Positions 50,229 through 61,498 of a stretch of 64,000 bases of DNA are shown piece after piece; position 1 is the stretch's first letter, and each line of letters opens with the position of its first letter. Where the stretch lies: the NCBI RefSeq assembly GCF_051020975.1, contig NW_027478166.1:10417501-10481500 (forward strand), in the 5' to 3' direction. Below the pieces are notes generated by a model, which saw only the letters and a list, made by a program, of their open reading frames with translations, did not search any database and had not been told where the DNA came from. The DNA is from Osmia lignaria lignaria (lineage: Eukaryota; Arthropoda; Insecta; Hymenoptera; Megachilidae). Made by a program: the position numbers and the translations under genes.

Positions 50229-52482
50229 GAAGCAAGCTATGGCAAAATGTTAAGAGACCTTTTTTGTAGAGAATTAAGTTTCCTACTTTTTATGTTCTAT
50301 GATATTTTTTGATCAGATGCGTAGTTCTCGAGATATATCAAGATATTTAAAAGTTCCGAAGCCGCACCAACATAATAGAGATACAGAAACACCGTGGCCC
50401 CTTTCTTTGAGATAACTCTGCACTATTGGGAGCTGCAAATGCCACTTCCAGCTTAGCTGTGCAGAAGAAGAACAACAAGAAGAAGAAATATCTCGAAATA
50501 TGTCCGTCAGGCCCCTTCCCTTGAGATAAATCTGCAAATATCTCGGAAACGAAGCGAGCTATGGCAAAATGTTAAGAGACCTTTCTTGTAGAGAATTAAG
50601 TTTCCTACTTTTTATGTAGTATGATATTTTTTGATCAGATGCGTAGTTCTCGAGATATATCAAGATATTTAAAAGTTCCGAAGCCGCACCAACATAACAG
50701 AGATACAGAAACACCGTGGCCCCTTTCTTTGAGATAACTCTGCACTATTGCGCGCTGCAAATGCCACTTTCAGCTTAGCTGTGCAGAAGAAGAACAACAA
50801 GAAGAAGAAATATCTCGAAATATGTCCGTCAGGCCCCTTCCCTTGAGATATATCTGCAAATATCTCGGAAACGAAGCGAGCTATGGCAAAATGTTAAGAG
50901 ACCTTTTTTGTAGAGAATTATGTTTCCTACAATTTATGTTCTATGATATTTTTTGATCAGAAGCGTAGTTTTCGAGATATATCGAGATATTTAAAAGTTC
51001 CGAAGGCGCACCAACATAATAGAGATACAGAAACACCGTGGCCCCTTTCTTTGAGATAACTCTGCACTATTGCGACCTACAAATGCCACTTCCAGCTTAG
51101 CTGTGCAGAAGAAGAACAACAAGAAGAAGAAATATCTCGAAATATGTCCGTCAGGCCCCTTCCCTTGGGATATATCTGCAAATATCCCGGAAACGAAGCG
51201 AGCTATGGCAAAATGTTAAGAGACCTTTTTTGTAGAGAATTAAGTTTCCTACTTTTTATGTTCTATGATATTTTTTGATCAGATGCGTAGTTCTCGAGAT
51301 ATATCAAGATATTTAAAAGTTCGGAAGCCGCACAAACATAATAGAGATACAGAAACACCGTGGCCCCTTTCTTTGAGATAACTCTGCACTATTGCGAGCT
51401 GCAAATGCCACTTCCAGCTTAGCTGTGCAGAAGAAGAACAACAAGAAGAAGAAATATCTCGAAATATGTCCGTCAGGCCCCTTCCCTTGGGATATATCTG
51501 CAAATATCTCGGAAACGAAGCGAGCTATGGCAAAATGTTAAGAGACGTTTTTTGTAGAGAATTATGTTTCCTACAATTTATGTTCTATGATATTTTTTGA
51601 TCAGAAGCGTAGTTTTCGAGATATATCGAGATATTTAAAAGTTCCGAAGCCGCACCAACATAATAGAGATACAGAAACACCGTGGCCCCTTTCTTTGAGA
51701 TAACTGTGTACTAGTGCGAGCCGCAAATGCCACTTCCAGCTTAGCTGTGCAGAAGAAGAACAACAAGAAGAAGAAATATCTCGAAATATGTCCGTTAGGC
51801 CCCTTCCCTTGAGATAAACCTGCAAATATCTCGGAAACGAAGCAAGCTATGGCAAAATGTTAAGAGACCTTTTTTGTAGAGAATTAAGTTTCCTACTTTT
51901 TATGTTCTATGATATTTTTTGATCAGATGCGTAGTTCTCGAGATATATCAAGATATTTAAAAGTTCCGAAGCCGCACCAACATAATAGAGATACAGAAAC
52001 ACCGTGGCCCCTTTCTTTGAGATAACTCTGCACTATTGGGAGCTGCAAATGCCACTTCCAGCTTAGCTGTGCAGAAGAAGAACAACAAGAAGAAGAAATA
52101 TCTCGAAATATGTCCGTCAGGCCCCTTCCCTTGAGATAAATCTGCAAATATCTCGGAAACGAAGCGAGCTATGGCAAAATGTTAAGAGACCTTTTTTGTA
52201 GAGAATAATGTTTCCTACAATTTACGTTCTATGATATTTTTTGATCAGAAGCGTAGTTTTCGAGATATATCGAGATATTTAAAAGTTCCGAAGGCGCACC
52301 AACATAATAGAGATACAGAAACACCGTGGCCCCTTTCTTTGAGATAACTCTGCACTATTGCGACCTACAAATGCCACTTCCAGCTTAGCTGTGCAGAAGA
52401 AGAACAACAAGAAGAAGAAATATCTCGAAATATGTCCGTCAGGCCCCTTCCCTTGAGATAAATCTGCAAATATCTCGGAAAC
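50229..52482. repeat. Higher-order block F-E-A-B-C-F-A, first copy
   Basis: The order is F, E, A (with aatatcccgg), B (with ttgggatatatctgc), C (with gataaacctgc and gaagcaagct), F, A (with gagaataatg and caatttacg). The same seven monomers recur 21 units (6762 bp) downstream. The match extends a little into the C monomer on the left and ends inside the last A, where gagataaatc here faces gggatatatc in the partner. Classes A, B, C and F form a core order also used in the neighbouring repeats. Confidence 0.9.
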
Positions 52483-54414
52483 GAAGAGAGCTATGGCAAA
52501 ATGTTAAGAGACCTTTTTTGTAGAGAATTAAGTTTCCTACAATTTATGTTCTATGATATTTTTTGATCAGAAGCGTAGTTTTCGAGATATATCGAGATAT
52601 TTAAAAGTTCCGAAGCCGCACCAACATAATAGAGATACAGAAACACCGTGGCCCCTTTCTTTGAGATAACTTTGCACTATTGCGAGCTGTAAATGCCACT
52701 TTCAGCTTAGCTGTGCAGAAGAAGAACAACAAGAAGAAGAAATATCTCGAAATATGTCCGTCAGGCCCCTTCCCTTGAGATATATCTGCAAATATCTCGG
52801 AAACGAAGCGAGCTATGGCAAAATGTTAAGAGACCTTTTTTGTAGAGAATTATGTTTCCTACAATTTATGTTCTATGATATTTTTTGATCAGAAGCGTAG
52901 TTTTCGAGATATATCGAGATATTTAAAAGTTCCGAAGGCGCACCAACATAATAGAGATACAGAAACACCGTGGCCCCTTTCTTTGAGATAACTCTGCACT
53001 ATTGCGACCTACAAATGCCACTTCCAGCTTAGCTGTGCAGAAGAAGAACAACAAGAAGAAGAAATATCTCGAAATATGTCCGTCAGGCCCCTTCCCTTGG
53101 GATATATCTGCAAATATCTCGGAAACGAAGCGAGCTATGGCAAAATGTTAAGAGACCTTTTTTGTAGAGAATTAAGTTTCCTACTTTTTATGTTCTATGA
53201 TATTTTTTGATCAGATGCGTAGTTCTCGAGATATATCAAGATATTTAAAAGTTCGGAAGCCGCACAAACATAATAGAGATACAGAAACACCGTGGCCCCT
53301 TTCTTTGAGATAACTCTGCACTATTGCGAGCTGCAAATGCCACTTCCAGCTTAGCTGTGCAGAAGAAGAACAACAAGAAGAAGAAATATCTCGAAATATG
53401 TCCGTCAGGCCCCTTCCCTTGAGATAAATCTGCAAATATCTCGGAAACGAAGAGAGCTATGGCAAAATGTTAAGAGACCTTTTTTGTAGAGAATTAAGTT
53501 TCCTACAATTTATGTTCTATGATATTTTTTGATCAGAAGCGTAGTTTTCGAGATATATCGAGATATTTAAAAGTTCCGAAGCCGCACCAACATAATAGAG
53601 ATACAGAAACACCGTGGCCCCTTTCTTTGAGATAACTCTGCACGATTGCGAGCTGGAAATGCCACTTCCAGTTTAGCTGTGCAGAAGAAGAACAACAAGA
53701 AGAAGAAATATCTCGAAATATGTCCATCAGGACCCTTCCCTTGAGATATATCTGCAAATATCTCGGAAACGAAGCGAGCTATGGCAAAATGTTAAGAGAC
53801 GTTTCTTGTAGAGAATTATGTTTCCTACAATTTATGTTCTATGATATTTTTTGATCAGAAGCGTAGTTCTCGAGATATATCGAGATATTTAAAAGTTCCG
53901 AAGCCGCACCAACATAATAGAGATACAGAAACACCGTGGCCCCTTTCTTTGAGATAACTGTGTACTAGTGCGAGCCGCAAATGCCACTTCCAGCTTAGCT
54001 GTGCAGAAGAAGAACAACAAGAAGAAGAAATATCTCGAAATATGTCCGTTAGGACCCTTCCCTTGAGATAAACCTGCAAATATCTCGGAAACGAAGCAAG
54101 CTATGGCAAAATGTTAAGAGACCTTTTTTGTAGAGAATTAAGTTTCCTACTTTTTATGTTCTATGATATTTTTTGGTCAGATGCGTAGTTCTCGAGATAT
54201 ATCAAGATATTTAAAAGTTCCGAAGCCGCACCAACATAATAGAGATACAGAAACACCGTGGCCCCTTTCTTTGAGATAACTCTGCACTATTGGGAGCTGC
54301 AAATGCCACTTCCAGCTTAGCTGTGCAGAAGAAGAACAACAAGAAGAAGAAATATCTCGAAATATGTCCGTCAGGCCCCTTCCCTTGAGATAAATCTGCA
54401 AATATCTCGGAAAC
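52483..54414. repeat. Six-monomer unit G-A-B-D-C-F, copy 1
   Basis: The six classes follow in the order G, A, B, D, C, F. Private marks include gacgtttcttg at the start of the C monomer (53802), gttctcgag combined with atcgagat in the same C monomer, gttaggaccc (54050) and ttttttggtcag in F (54170). The whole is repeated immediately downstream at a 1932-bp offset. Confidence 0.92.
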
Positions 54415-56346
54415 GAAGAGAGCTATGGCAAAATGTTAAGAGACCTTTTTTGTAGAGAATTAAGTTTCCTACAATTTATGTTCTATGATATTTTTTGATC
54501 AGAAGCGTAGTTTTCGAGATATATCGAGATATTTAAAAGTTCCGAAGCCGCACCAACATAATAGAGATACAGAAACACCGTGGCCCCTTTCTTTGAGATA
54601 ACTTTGCACTATTGCGAGCTGTAAATGCCACTTTCAGCTTAGCTGTGCAGAAGAAGAACAACAAGAAGAAGAAATATCTCGAAATATGTCCGTCAGGCCC
54701 CTTCCCTTGAGATATATCTGCAAATATCTCGGAAACGAAGCGAGCTATGGCAAAATGTTAAGAGACCTTTTTTGTAGAGAATTATGTTTCCTACAATTTA
54801 TGTTCTATGATATTTTTTGATCAGAAGCGTAGTTTTCGAGATATATCGAGATATTTAAAAGTTCCGAAGGCGCACCAACATAATAGAGATACAGAAACAC
54901 CGTGGCCCCTTTCTTTGAGATAACTCTGCACTATTGCGACCTACAAATGCCACTTCCAGCTTAGCTGTGCAGAAGAAGAACAACAAGAAGAAGAAATATC
55001 TCGAAATATGTCCGTCAGGCCCCTTCCCTTGGGATATATCTGCAAATATCTCGGAAACGAAGCGAGCTATGGCAAAATGTTAAGAGACCTTTTTTGTAGA
55101 GAATTAAGTTTCCTACTTTTTATGTTCTATGATATTTTTTGATCAGATGCGTAGTTCTCGAGATATATCAAGATATTTAAAAGTTCGGAAGCCGCACAAA
55201 CATAATAGAGATACAGAAACACCGTGGCCCCTTTCTTTGAGATAACTCTGCACTATTGCGAGCTGCAAATGCCACTTCCAGCTTAGCTGTGCAGAAGAAG
55301 AACAACAAGAAGAAGAAATATCTCGAAATATGTCCGTCAGGCCCCTTCCCTTGAGATAAATCTGCAAATATCTCGGAAACGAAGAGAGCTATGGCAAAAT
55401 GTTAAGAGACCTTTTTTGTAGAGAATTAAGTTTCCTACAATTTATGTTCTATGATATTTTTTGATCAGAAGCGTAGTTTTCGAGATATATCGAGATATTT
55501 AAAAGTTCCGAAGCCGCACCAACATAATAGAGATACAGAAACACCGTGGCCCCTTTCTTTGAGATAACTCTGCACGATTGCGAGCTGGAAATGCCACTTC
55601 CAGTTTAGCTGTGCAGAAGAAGAACAACAAGAAGAAGAAATATCTCGAAATATGTCCATCAGGACCCTTCCCTTGAGATATATCTGCAAATATCTCGGAA
55701 ACGAAGCGAGCTATGGCAAAATGTTAAGAGACGTTTCTTGTAGAGAATTATGTTTCCTACAATTTATGTTCTATGATATTTTTTGATCAGAAGCGTAGTT
55801 CTCGAGATATATCGAGATATTTAAAAGTTCCGAAGCCGCACCAACATAATAGAGATACAGAAACACCGTGGCCCCTTTCTTTGAGATAACTGTGTACTAG
55901 TGCGAGCCGCAAATGCCACTTCCAGCTTAGCTGTGCAGAAGAAGAACAACAAGAAGAAGAAATATCTCGAAATATGTCCGTTAGGACCCTTCCCTTGAGA
56001 TAAACCTGCAAATATCTCGGAAACGAAGCAAGCTATGGCAAAATGTTAAGAGACCTTTTTTGTAGAGAATTAAGTTTCCTACTTTTTATGTTCTATGATA
56101 TTTTTTGGTCAGATGCGTAGTTCTCGAGATATATCAAGATATTTAAAAGTTCCGAAGCCGCACCAACATAATAGAGATACAGAAACACCGTGGCCCCTTT
56201 CTTTGAGATAACTCTGCACTATTGGGAGCTGCAAATGCCACTTCCAGCTTAGCTGTGCAGAAGAAGAACAACAAGAAGAAGAAATATCTCGAAATATGTC
56301 CGTCAGGCCCCTTCCCTTGAGATAAATCTGCAAATATCTCGGAAAC
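54415..56346. repeat. Six-monomer unit G-A-B-D-C-F, copy 2
   Basis: This is the tandem partner of the preceding unit, with the same private marks in the same positions; I saw no mismatch by eye. The copy begins with gaagagagct, like copy 1, while the monomer after it begins with gaagcgagct, so the right-hand junction is visible. From its third monomer on, it also matches a block 13 monomers downstream. Confidence 0.92.
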
Positions 56347-56990
56347 GAAGCGAGCTATGGCAAAATGTTAAGAGACCTTTTTTGTAGAGAATAATGTTTC
56401 CTACAATTTACGCTCTATGATATTTTTTGATCAGAAGCGTAGTTTTCGAGATATATCGAGATATTTAAAAGTTCCGAAGGCGCACCAACATAATAGAGAT
56501 ACAGAAACACCGTGGCCCCTTTCTTTGAGATAACTCTGCACTATTGCGACCTACAAATGCCACTTCCAGCTTAGCTGTGCAGAAGAAGAACAACAAGAAG
56601 AAGAAATATCTCGAAATATGTCCGTCAGGCCCCTTCCCTTGAGATAAATCTGCAAATATCTCGGAAACGAAGAGAGCTATGGCAAAATGTTAAGAGACCT
56701 TTTTTGTAGAGAATTAAGTTTCCTACAATTTATGTTCTATGATATTTTTTGATCAGAAGCGTAGTTTTCGAGATATATCGAGATATTTAAAAGTTCCGAA
56801 GCCGCACCAACATAATAGAGATACAGAAACACCGTGGCCCCTTTCTTTGAGATAACTGTGTACTAGTGCGAGCCGCAAATGCCACTTCCAGCTTAGCTGT
56901 GCAGAAGAAGAACAACAAGAAGAAGAAATATCTCGAAATATGTCCGTTAGGCCCCTTCCCTTGAGATAAACCTGCAAATATCTCGGAAAC
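56347..56990. repeat. A-C linking pair
   Basis: An A monomer with gagaataatg and caatttacgctc is followed directly by a C monomer that lacks the B and D units usually found between A and C. The left half of that C monomer (gaagagag, aattaagtttcctacaattt) resembles a G or D monomer; its right half (actgtgtactag, gataaacctgc) is typical C. It is probably the junction of the exchange that made the 21-monomer repeat. Confidence 0.78.
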
Positions 56991-59244
56991 GAAGCAAGCT
57001 ATGGCAAAATGTTAAGAGACCTTTTTTGTAGAGAATTAAGTTTCCTACTTTTTATGTTCTATGATATTTTTTGATCAGATGCGTAGTTCTCGAGATATAT
57101 CAAGATATTTAAAAGTTCCGAAGCCGCACCAACATAATAGAGATACAGAAACACCGTGGCCCCTTTCTTTGAGATAACTCTGCACTATTGGGAGCTGCAA
57201 ATGCCACTTCCAGCTTAGCTGTGCAGAAGAAGAACAACAAGAAGAAGAAATATCTCGAAATATGTCCGTCAGGCCCCTTCCCTTGAGATAAATCTGCAAA
57301 TATCTCGGAAACGAAGCGAGCTATGGCAAAATGTTAAGAGACCTTTCTTGTAGAGAATTAAGTTTCCTACTTTTTATGTAGTATGATATTTTTTGATCAG
57401 ATGCGTAGTTCTCGAGATATATCAAGATATTTAAAAGTTCCGAAGCCGCACCAACATAACAGAGATACAGAAACACCGTGGCCCCTTTCTTTGAGATAAC
57501 TCTGCACTATTGCGCGCTGCAAATGCCACTTTCAGCTTAGCTGTGCAGAAGAAGAACAACAAGAAGAAGAAATATCTCGAAATATGTCCGTCAGGCCCCT
57601 TCCCTTGAGATATATCTGCAAATATCTCGGAAACGAAGCGAGCTATGGCAAAATGTTAAGAGACCTTTTTTGTAGAGAATTATGTTTCCTACAATTTATG
57701 TTCTATGATATTTTTTGATCAGAAGCGTAGTTTTCGAGATATATCGAGATATTTAAAAGTTCCGAAGGCGCACCAACATAATAGAGATACAGAAACACCG
57801 TGGCCCCTTTCTTTGAGATAACTCTGCACTATTGCGACCTACAAATGCCACTTCCAGCTTAGCTGTGCAGAAGAAGAACAACAAGAAGAAGAAATATCTC
57901 GAAATATGTCCGTCAGGCCCCTTCCCTTGGGATATATCTGCAAATATCCCGGAAACGAAGCGAGCTATGGCAAAATGTTAAGAGACCTTTTTTGTAGAGA
58001 ATTAAGTTTCCTACTTTTTATGTTCTATGATATTTTTTGATCAGATGCGTAGTTCTCGAGATATATCAAGATATTTAAAAGTTCGGAAGCCGCACAAACA
58101 TAATAGAGATACAGAAACACCGTGGCCCCTTTCTTTGAGATAACTCTGCACTATTGCGAGCTGCAAATGCCACTTCCAGCTTAGCTGTGCAGAAGAAGAA
58201 CAACAAGAAGAAGAAATATCTCGAAATATGTCCGTCAGGCCCCTTCCCTTGGGATATATCTGCAAATATCTCGGAAACGAAGCGAGCTATGGCAAAATGT
58301 TAAGAGACGTTTTTTGTAGAGAATTATGTTTCCTACAATTTATGTTCTATGATATTTTTTGATCAGAAGCGTAGTTTTCGAGATATATCGAGATATTTAA
58401 AAGTTCCGAAGCCGCACCAACATAATAGAGATACAGAAACACCGTGGCCCCTTTCTTTGAGATAACTGTGTACTAGTGCGAGCCGCAAATGCCACTTCCA
58501 GCTTAGCTGTGCAGAAGAAGAACAACAAGAAGAAGAAATATCTCGAAATATGTCCGTTAGGCCCCTTCCCTTGAGATAAACCTGCAAATATCTCGGAAAC
58601 GAAGCAAGCTATGGCAAAATGTTAAGAGACCTTTTTTGTAGAGAATTAAGTTTCCTACTTTTTATGTTCTATGATATTTTTTGATCAGATGCGTAGTTCT
58701 CGAGATATATCAAGATATTTAAAAGTTCCGAAGCCGCACCAACATAATAGAGATACAGAAACACCGTGGCCCCTTTCTTTGAGATAACTCTGCACTATTG
58801 GGAGCTGCAAATGCCACTTCCAGCTTAGCTGTGCAGAAGAAGAACAACAAGAAGAAGAAATATCTCGAAATATGTCCGTCAGGCCCCTTCCCTTGAGATA
58901 AATCTGCAAATATCTCGGAAACGAAGCGAGCTATGGCAAAATGTTAAGAGACCTTTTTTGTAGAGAATAATGTTTCCTACAATTTACGTTCTATGATATT
59001 TTTTGATCAGAAGCGTAGTTTTCGAGATATATCGAGATATTTAAAAGTTCCGAAGGCGCACCAACATAATAGAGATACAGAAACACCGTGGCCCCTTTCT
59101 TTGAGATAACTCTGCACTATTGCGACCTACAAATGCCACTTCCAGCTTAGCTGTGCAGAAGAAGAACAACAAGAAGAAGAAATATCTCGAAATATGTCCG
59201 TCAGGCCCCTTCCCTTGGGATATATCTGCAAATATCTCGGAAAC
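56991..59244. repeat. Higher-order block F-E-A-B-C-F-A, second copy
   Basis: This block matches 50229-52482 at a 6762-bp (21-monomer) offset, including tatgtagtatg, aatatcccgg, the gggatatatc end of the B monomer and the gagaataatg A monomer. The last monomer departs from its partner near the 3-prime end (gggatatatc and gaagcgag in place of gagataaatc and gaagagag), so the exchange tract ends there. Confidence 0.9.
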
Positions 59245-60854
59245 GAAGCGAGCTATGGCAAAATGTTAAGAGACCTTTTTTGTAGAGAATTAAGTTTCCT
59301 ACTTTTTATGTTCTATGATATTTTTTGATCAGATGCGTAGTTCTCGAGATATATCAAGATATTTAAAAGTTCGGAAGCCGCACAAACATAATAGAGATAC
59401 AGAAACACCGTGGCCCCTTTCTTTGAGATAACTCTGCACTATTGCGAGCTGCAAATGCCACTTCCAGCTTAGCTGTGCAGAAGAAGAACAACAAGAAGAA
59501 GAAATATCTCGAAATATGTCCGTCAGGCCCCTTCCCTTGAGATAAATCTGCAAATATCTCGGAAACGAAGAGAGCTATGGCAAAATGTTAAGAGACCTTT
59601 TTTGTAGAGAATTAAGTTTCCTACAATTTATGTTCTATGATATTTTTTGATCAGAAGCGTAGTTTTCGAGATATATCGAGATATTTAAAAGTTCCGAAGC
59701 CGCACCAACATAATAGAGATACAGAAACACCGTGGCCCCTTTCTTTGAGATAACTCTGCACGATTGCGAGCTGGAAATGCCACTTCCAGTTTAGCTGTGC
59801 AGAAGAAGAACAACAAGAAGAAGAAATATCTCGAAATATGTCCATCAGGACCCTTCCCTTGAGATATATCTGCAAATATCTCGGAAACGAAGCGAGCTAT
59901 GGCAAAATGTTAAGAGACGTTTTTTGTAGAGAATTATGTTTCCTACAATTTATGTTCTATGATATTTTTTGATCAGAAGCGTAGTTCTCGAGATATATCG
60001 AGATATTTAAAAGTTCCGAAGCCGCACCAACATAATAGAGATACAGAAACACCGTGGCCCCTTTCTTTGAGATAACTGTGTACTAGTGCGAGCCGCAAAT
60101 GCCACTTCCAGCTTAGCTGTGCAGAAGAAGAACAACAAGAAGAAGAAATATCTCGAAATATGTCCGTTAGGACCCTTCCCTTGAGATAAACCTGCAAATA
60201 TCTCGGAAACGAAGCAAGCTATGGCAAAATGTTAAGAGACCTTTTTTGTAGAGAATTAAGTTTCCTACTTTTTATGTTCTATGATATTTTTTGGTCAGAT
60301 GCGTAGTTCTCGAGATATATCAAGATATTTAAAAGTTCCGAAGCCGCACCAACATAATAGAGATACAGAAACACCGTGGCCCCTTTCTTTGAGATAACTC
60401 TGCACTATTGGGAGCTGCAAATGCCACTTCCAGCTTAGCTGTGCAGAAGAAGAACAACAAGAAGAAGAAATATCTCGAAATATGTCCGTCAGGCCCCTTC
60501 CCTTGAGATAAATCTGCAAATATCTCGGAAACGAAGCGAGCTATGGCAAAATGTTAAGAGACCTTTTTTGTAGAGAATAATGTTTCCTACAATTTACGCT
60601 CTATGATATTTTTTGATCAGAAGCGTAGTTTTCGAGATATATCGAGATATTTAAAAGTTCCGAAGGCGCACCAACATAATAGAGATACAGAAACACCGTG
60701 GCCCCTTTCTTTGAGATAACTCTGCACTATTGCGACCTACAAATGCCACTTCCAGCTTAGCTGTGCAGAAGAAGAACAACAAGAAGAAGAAATATCTCGA
60801 AATATGTCCGTCAGGCCCCTTCCCTTGAGATAAATCTGCAAATATCTCGGAAAC
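59245..60854. repeat. Five-monomer block B-D-C-F-A, copy of 55059-56668
   Basis: The five monomers repeat those at 55059-56668 at a 13-monomer (4186-bp) offset, including the gttctcgag/atcgagat combination in C, ggtcag in F and caatttacgctc in A. One difference seen by eye is gacgttttttg (59926) against gacgtttcttg (55731). B-D-C-F-A is the cleanest statement of the local higher-order order. Confidence 0.9.
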
Positions 60855-61498
60855 GAAGAGAGCTATGGCAAAATGTTAAGAGACCTTTTTTGTAGAGAAT
60901 TAAGTTTCCTACAATTTATGTTCTATGATATTTTTTGATCAGAAGCGTAGTTTTCGAGATATATCGAGATATTTAAAAGTTCCGAAGCCGCACCAACATA
61001 ATAGAGATACAGAAACACCGTGGCCCCTTTCTTTGAGATAACTTTGCACTATTGCGAGCTGTAAATGCCACTTTCAGCTTAGCTGTGCAGAAGAAGAACA
61101 ACAAGAAGAAGAAATATCTCGAAATATGTCCGTCAGGCCCCTTCCCTTGAGATAAATCTGCAAATATCTCGGAAACGAAGAGAGCTATGGCAAAATGTTA
61201 AGAGACCTTTTTTGTAGAGAATTAAGTTTCCTACAATTTATGTTCTATGATATTTTTTGATCAGAAGCGTAGTTTTCGAGATATATCGAGATATTTAAAA
61301 GTTCCGAAGCCGCACCAACATAATAGAGATACAGAAACACCGTGGCCCCTTTCTTTGAGATAACTTTGCACTATTGCGAGCTGTAAATGCCACTTTCAGC
61401 TTAGCTGTGCAGAAGAAGAACAACAAGAAGAAGAAATATCTCGAAATATGTCCGTCAGGCCCCTTCCCTTGAGATATATCTGCAAATATCTCGGAAAC
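60855..61498. repeat. Two adjacent G monomers
   Basis: Two G-class units with actttgcac and ccactttcag stand side by side, the only G-G pair in the window. They differ chiefly at the 3-prime end (gagataaatc against gagatatatc). A single-monomer duplication (322 bp) or a larger exchange ending here would both explain it. Confidence 0.8.
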
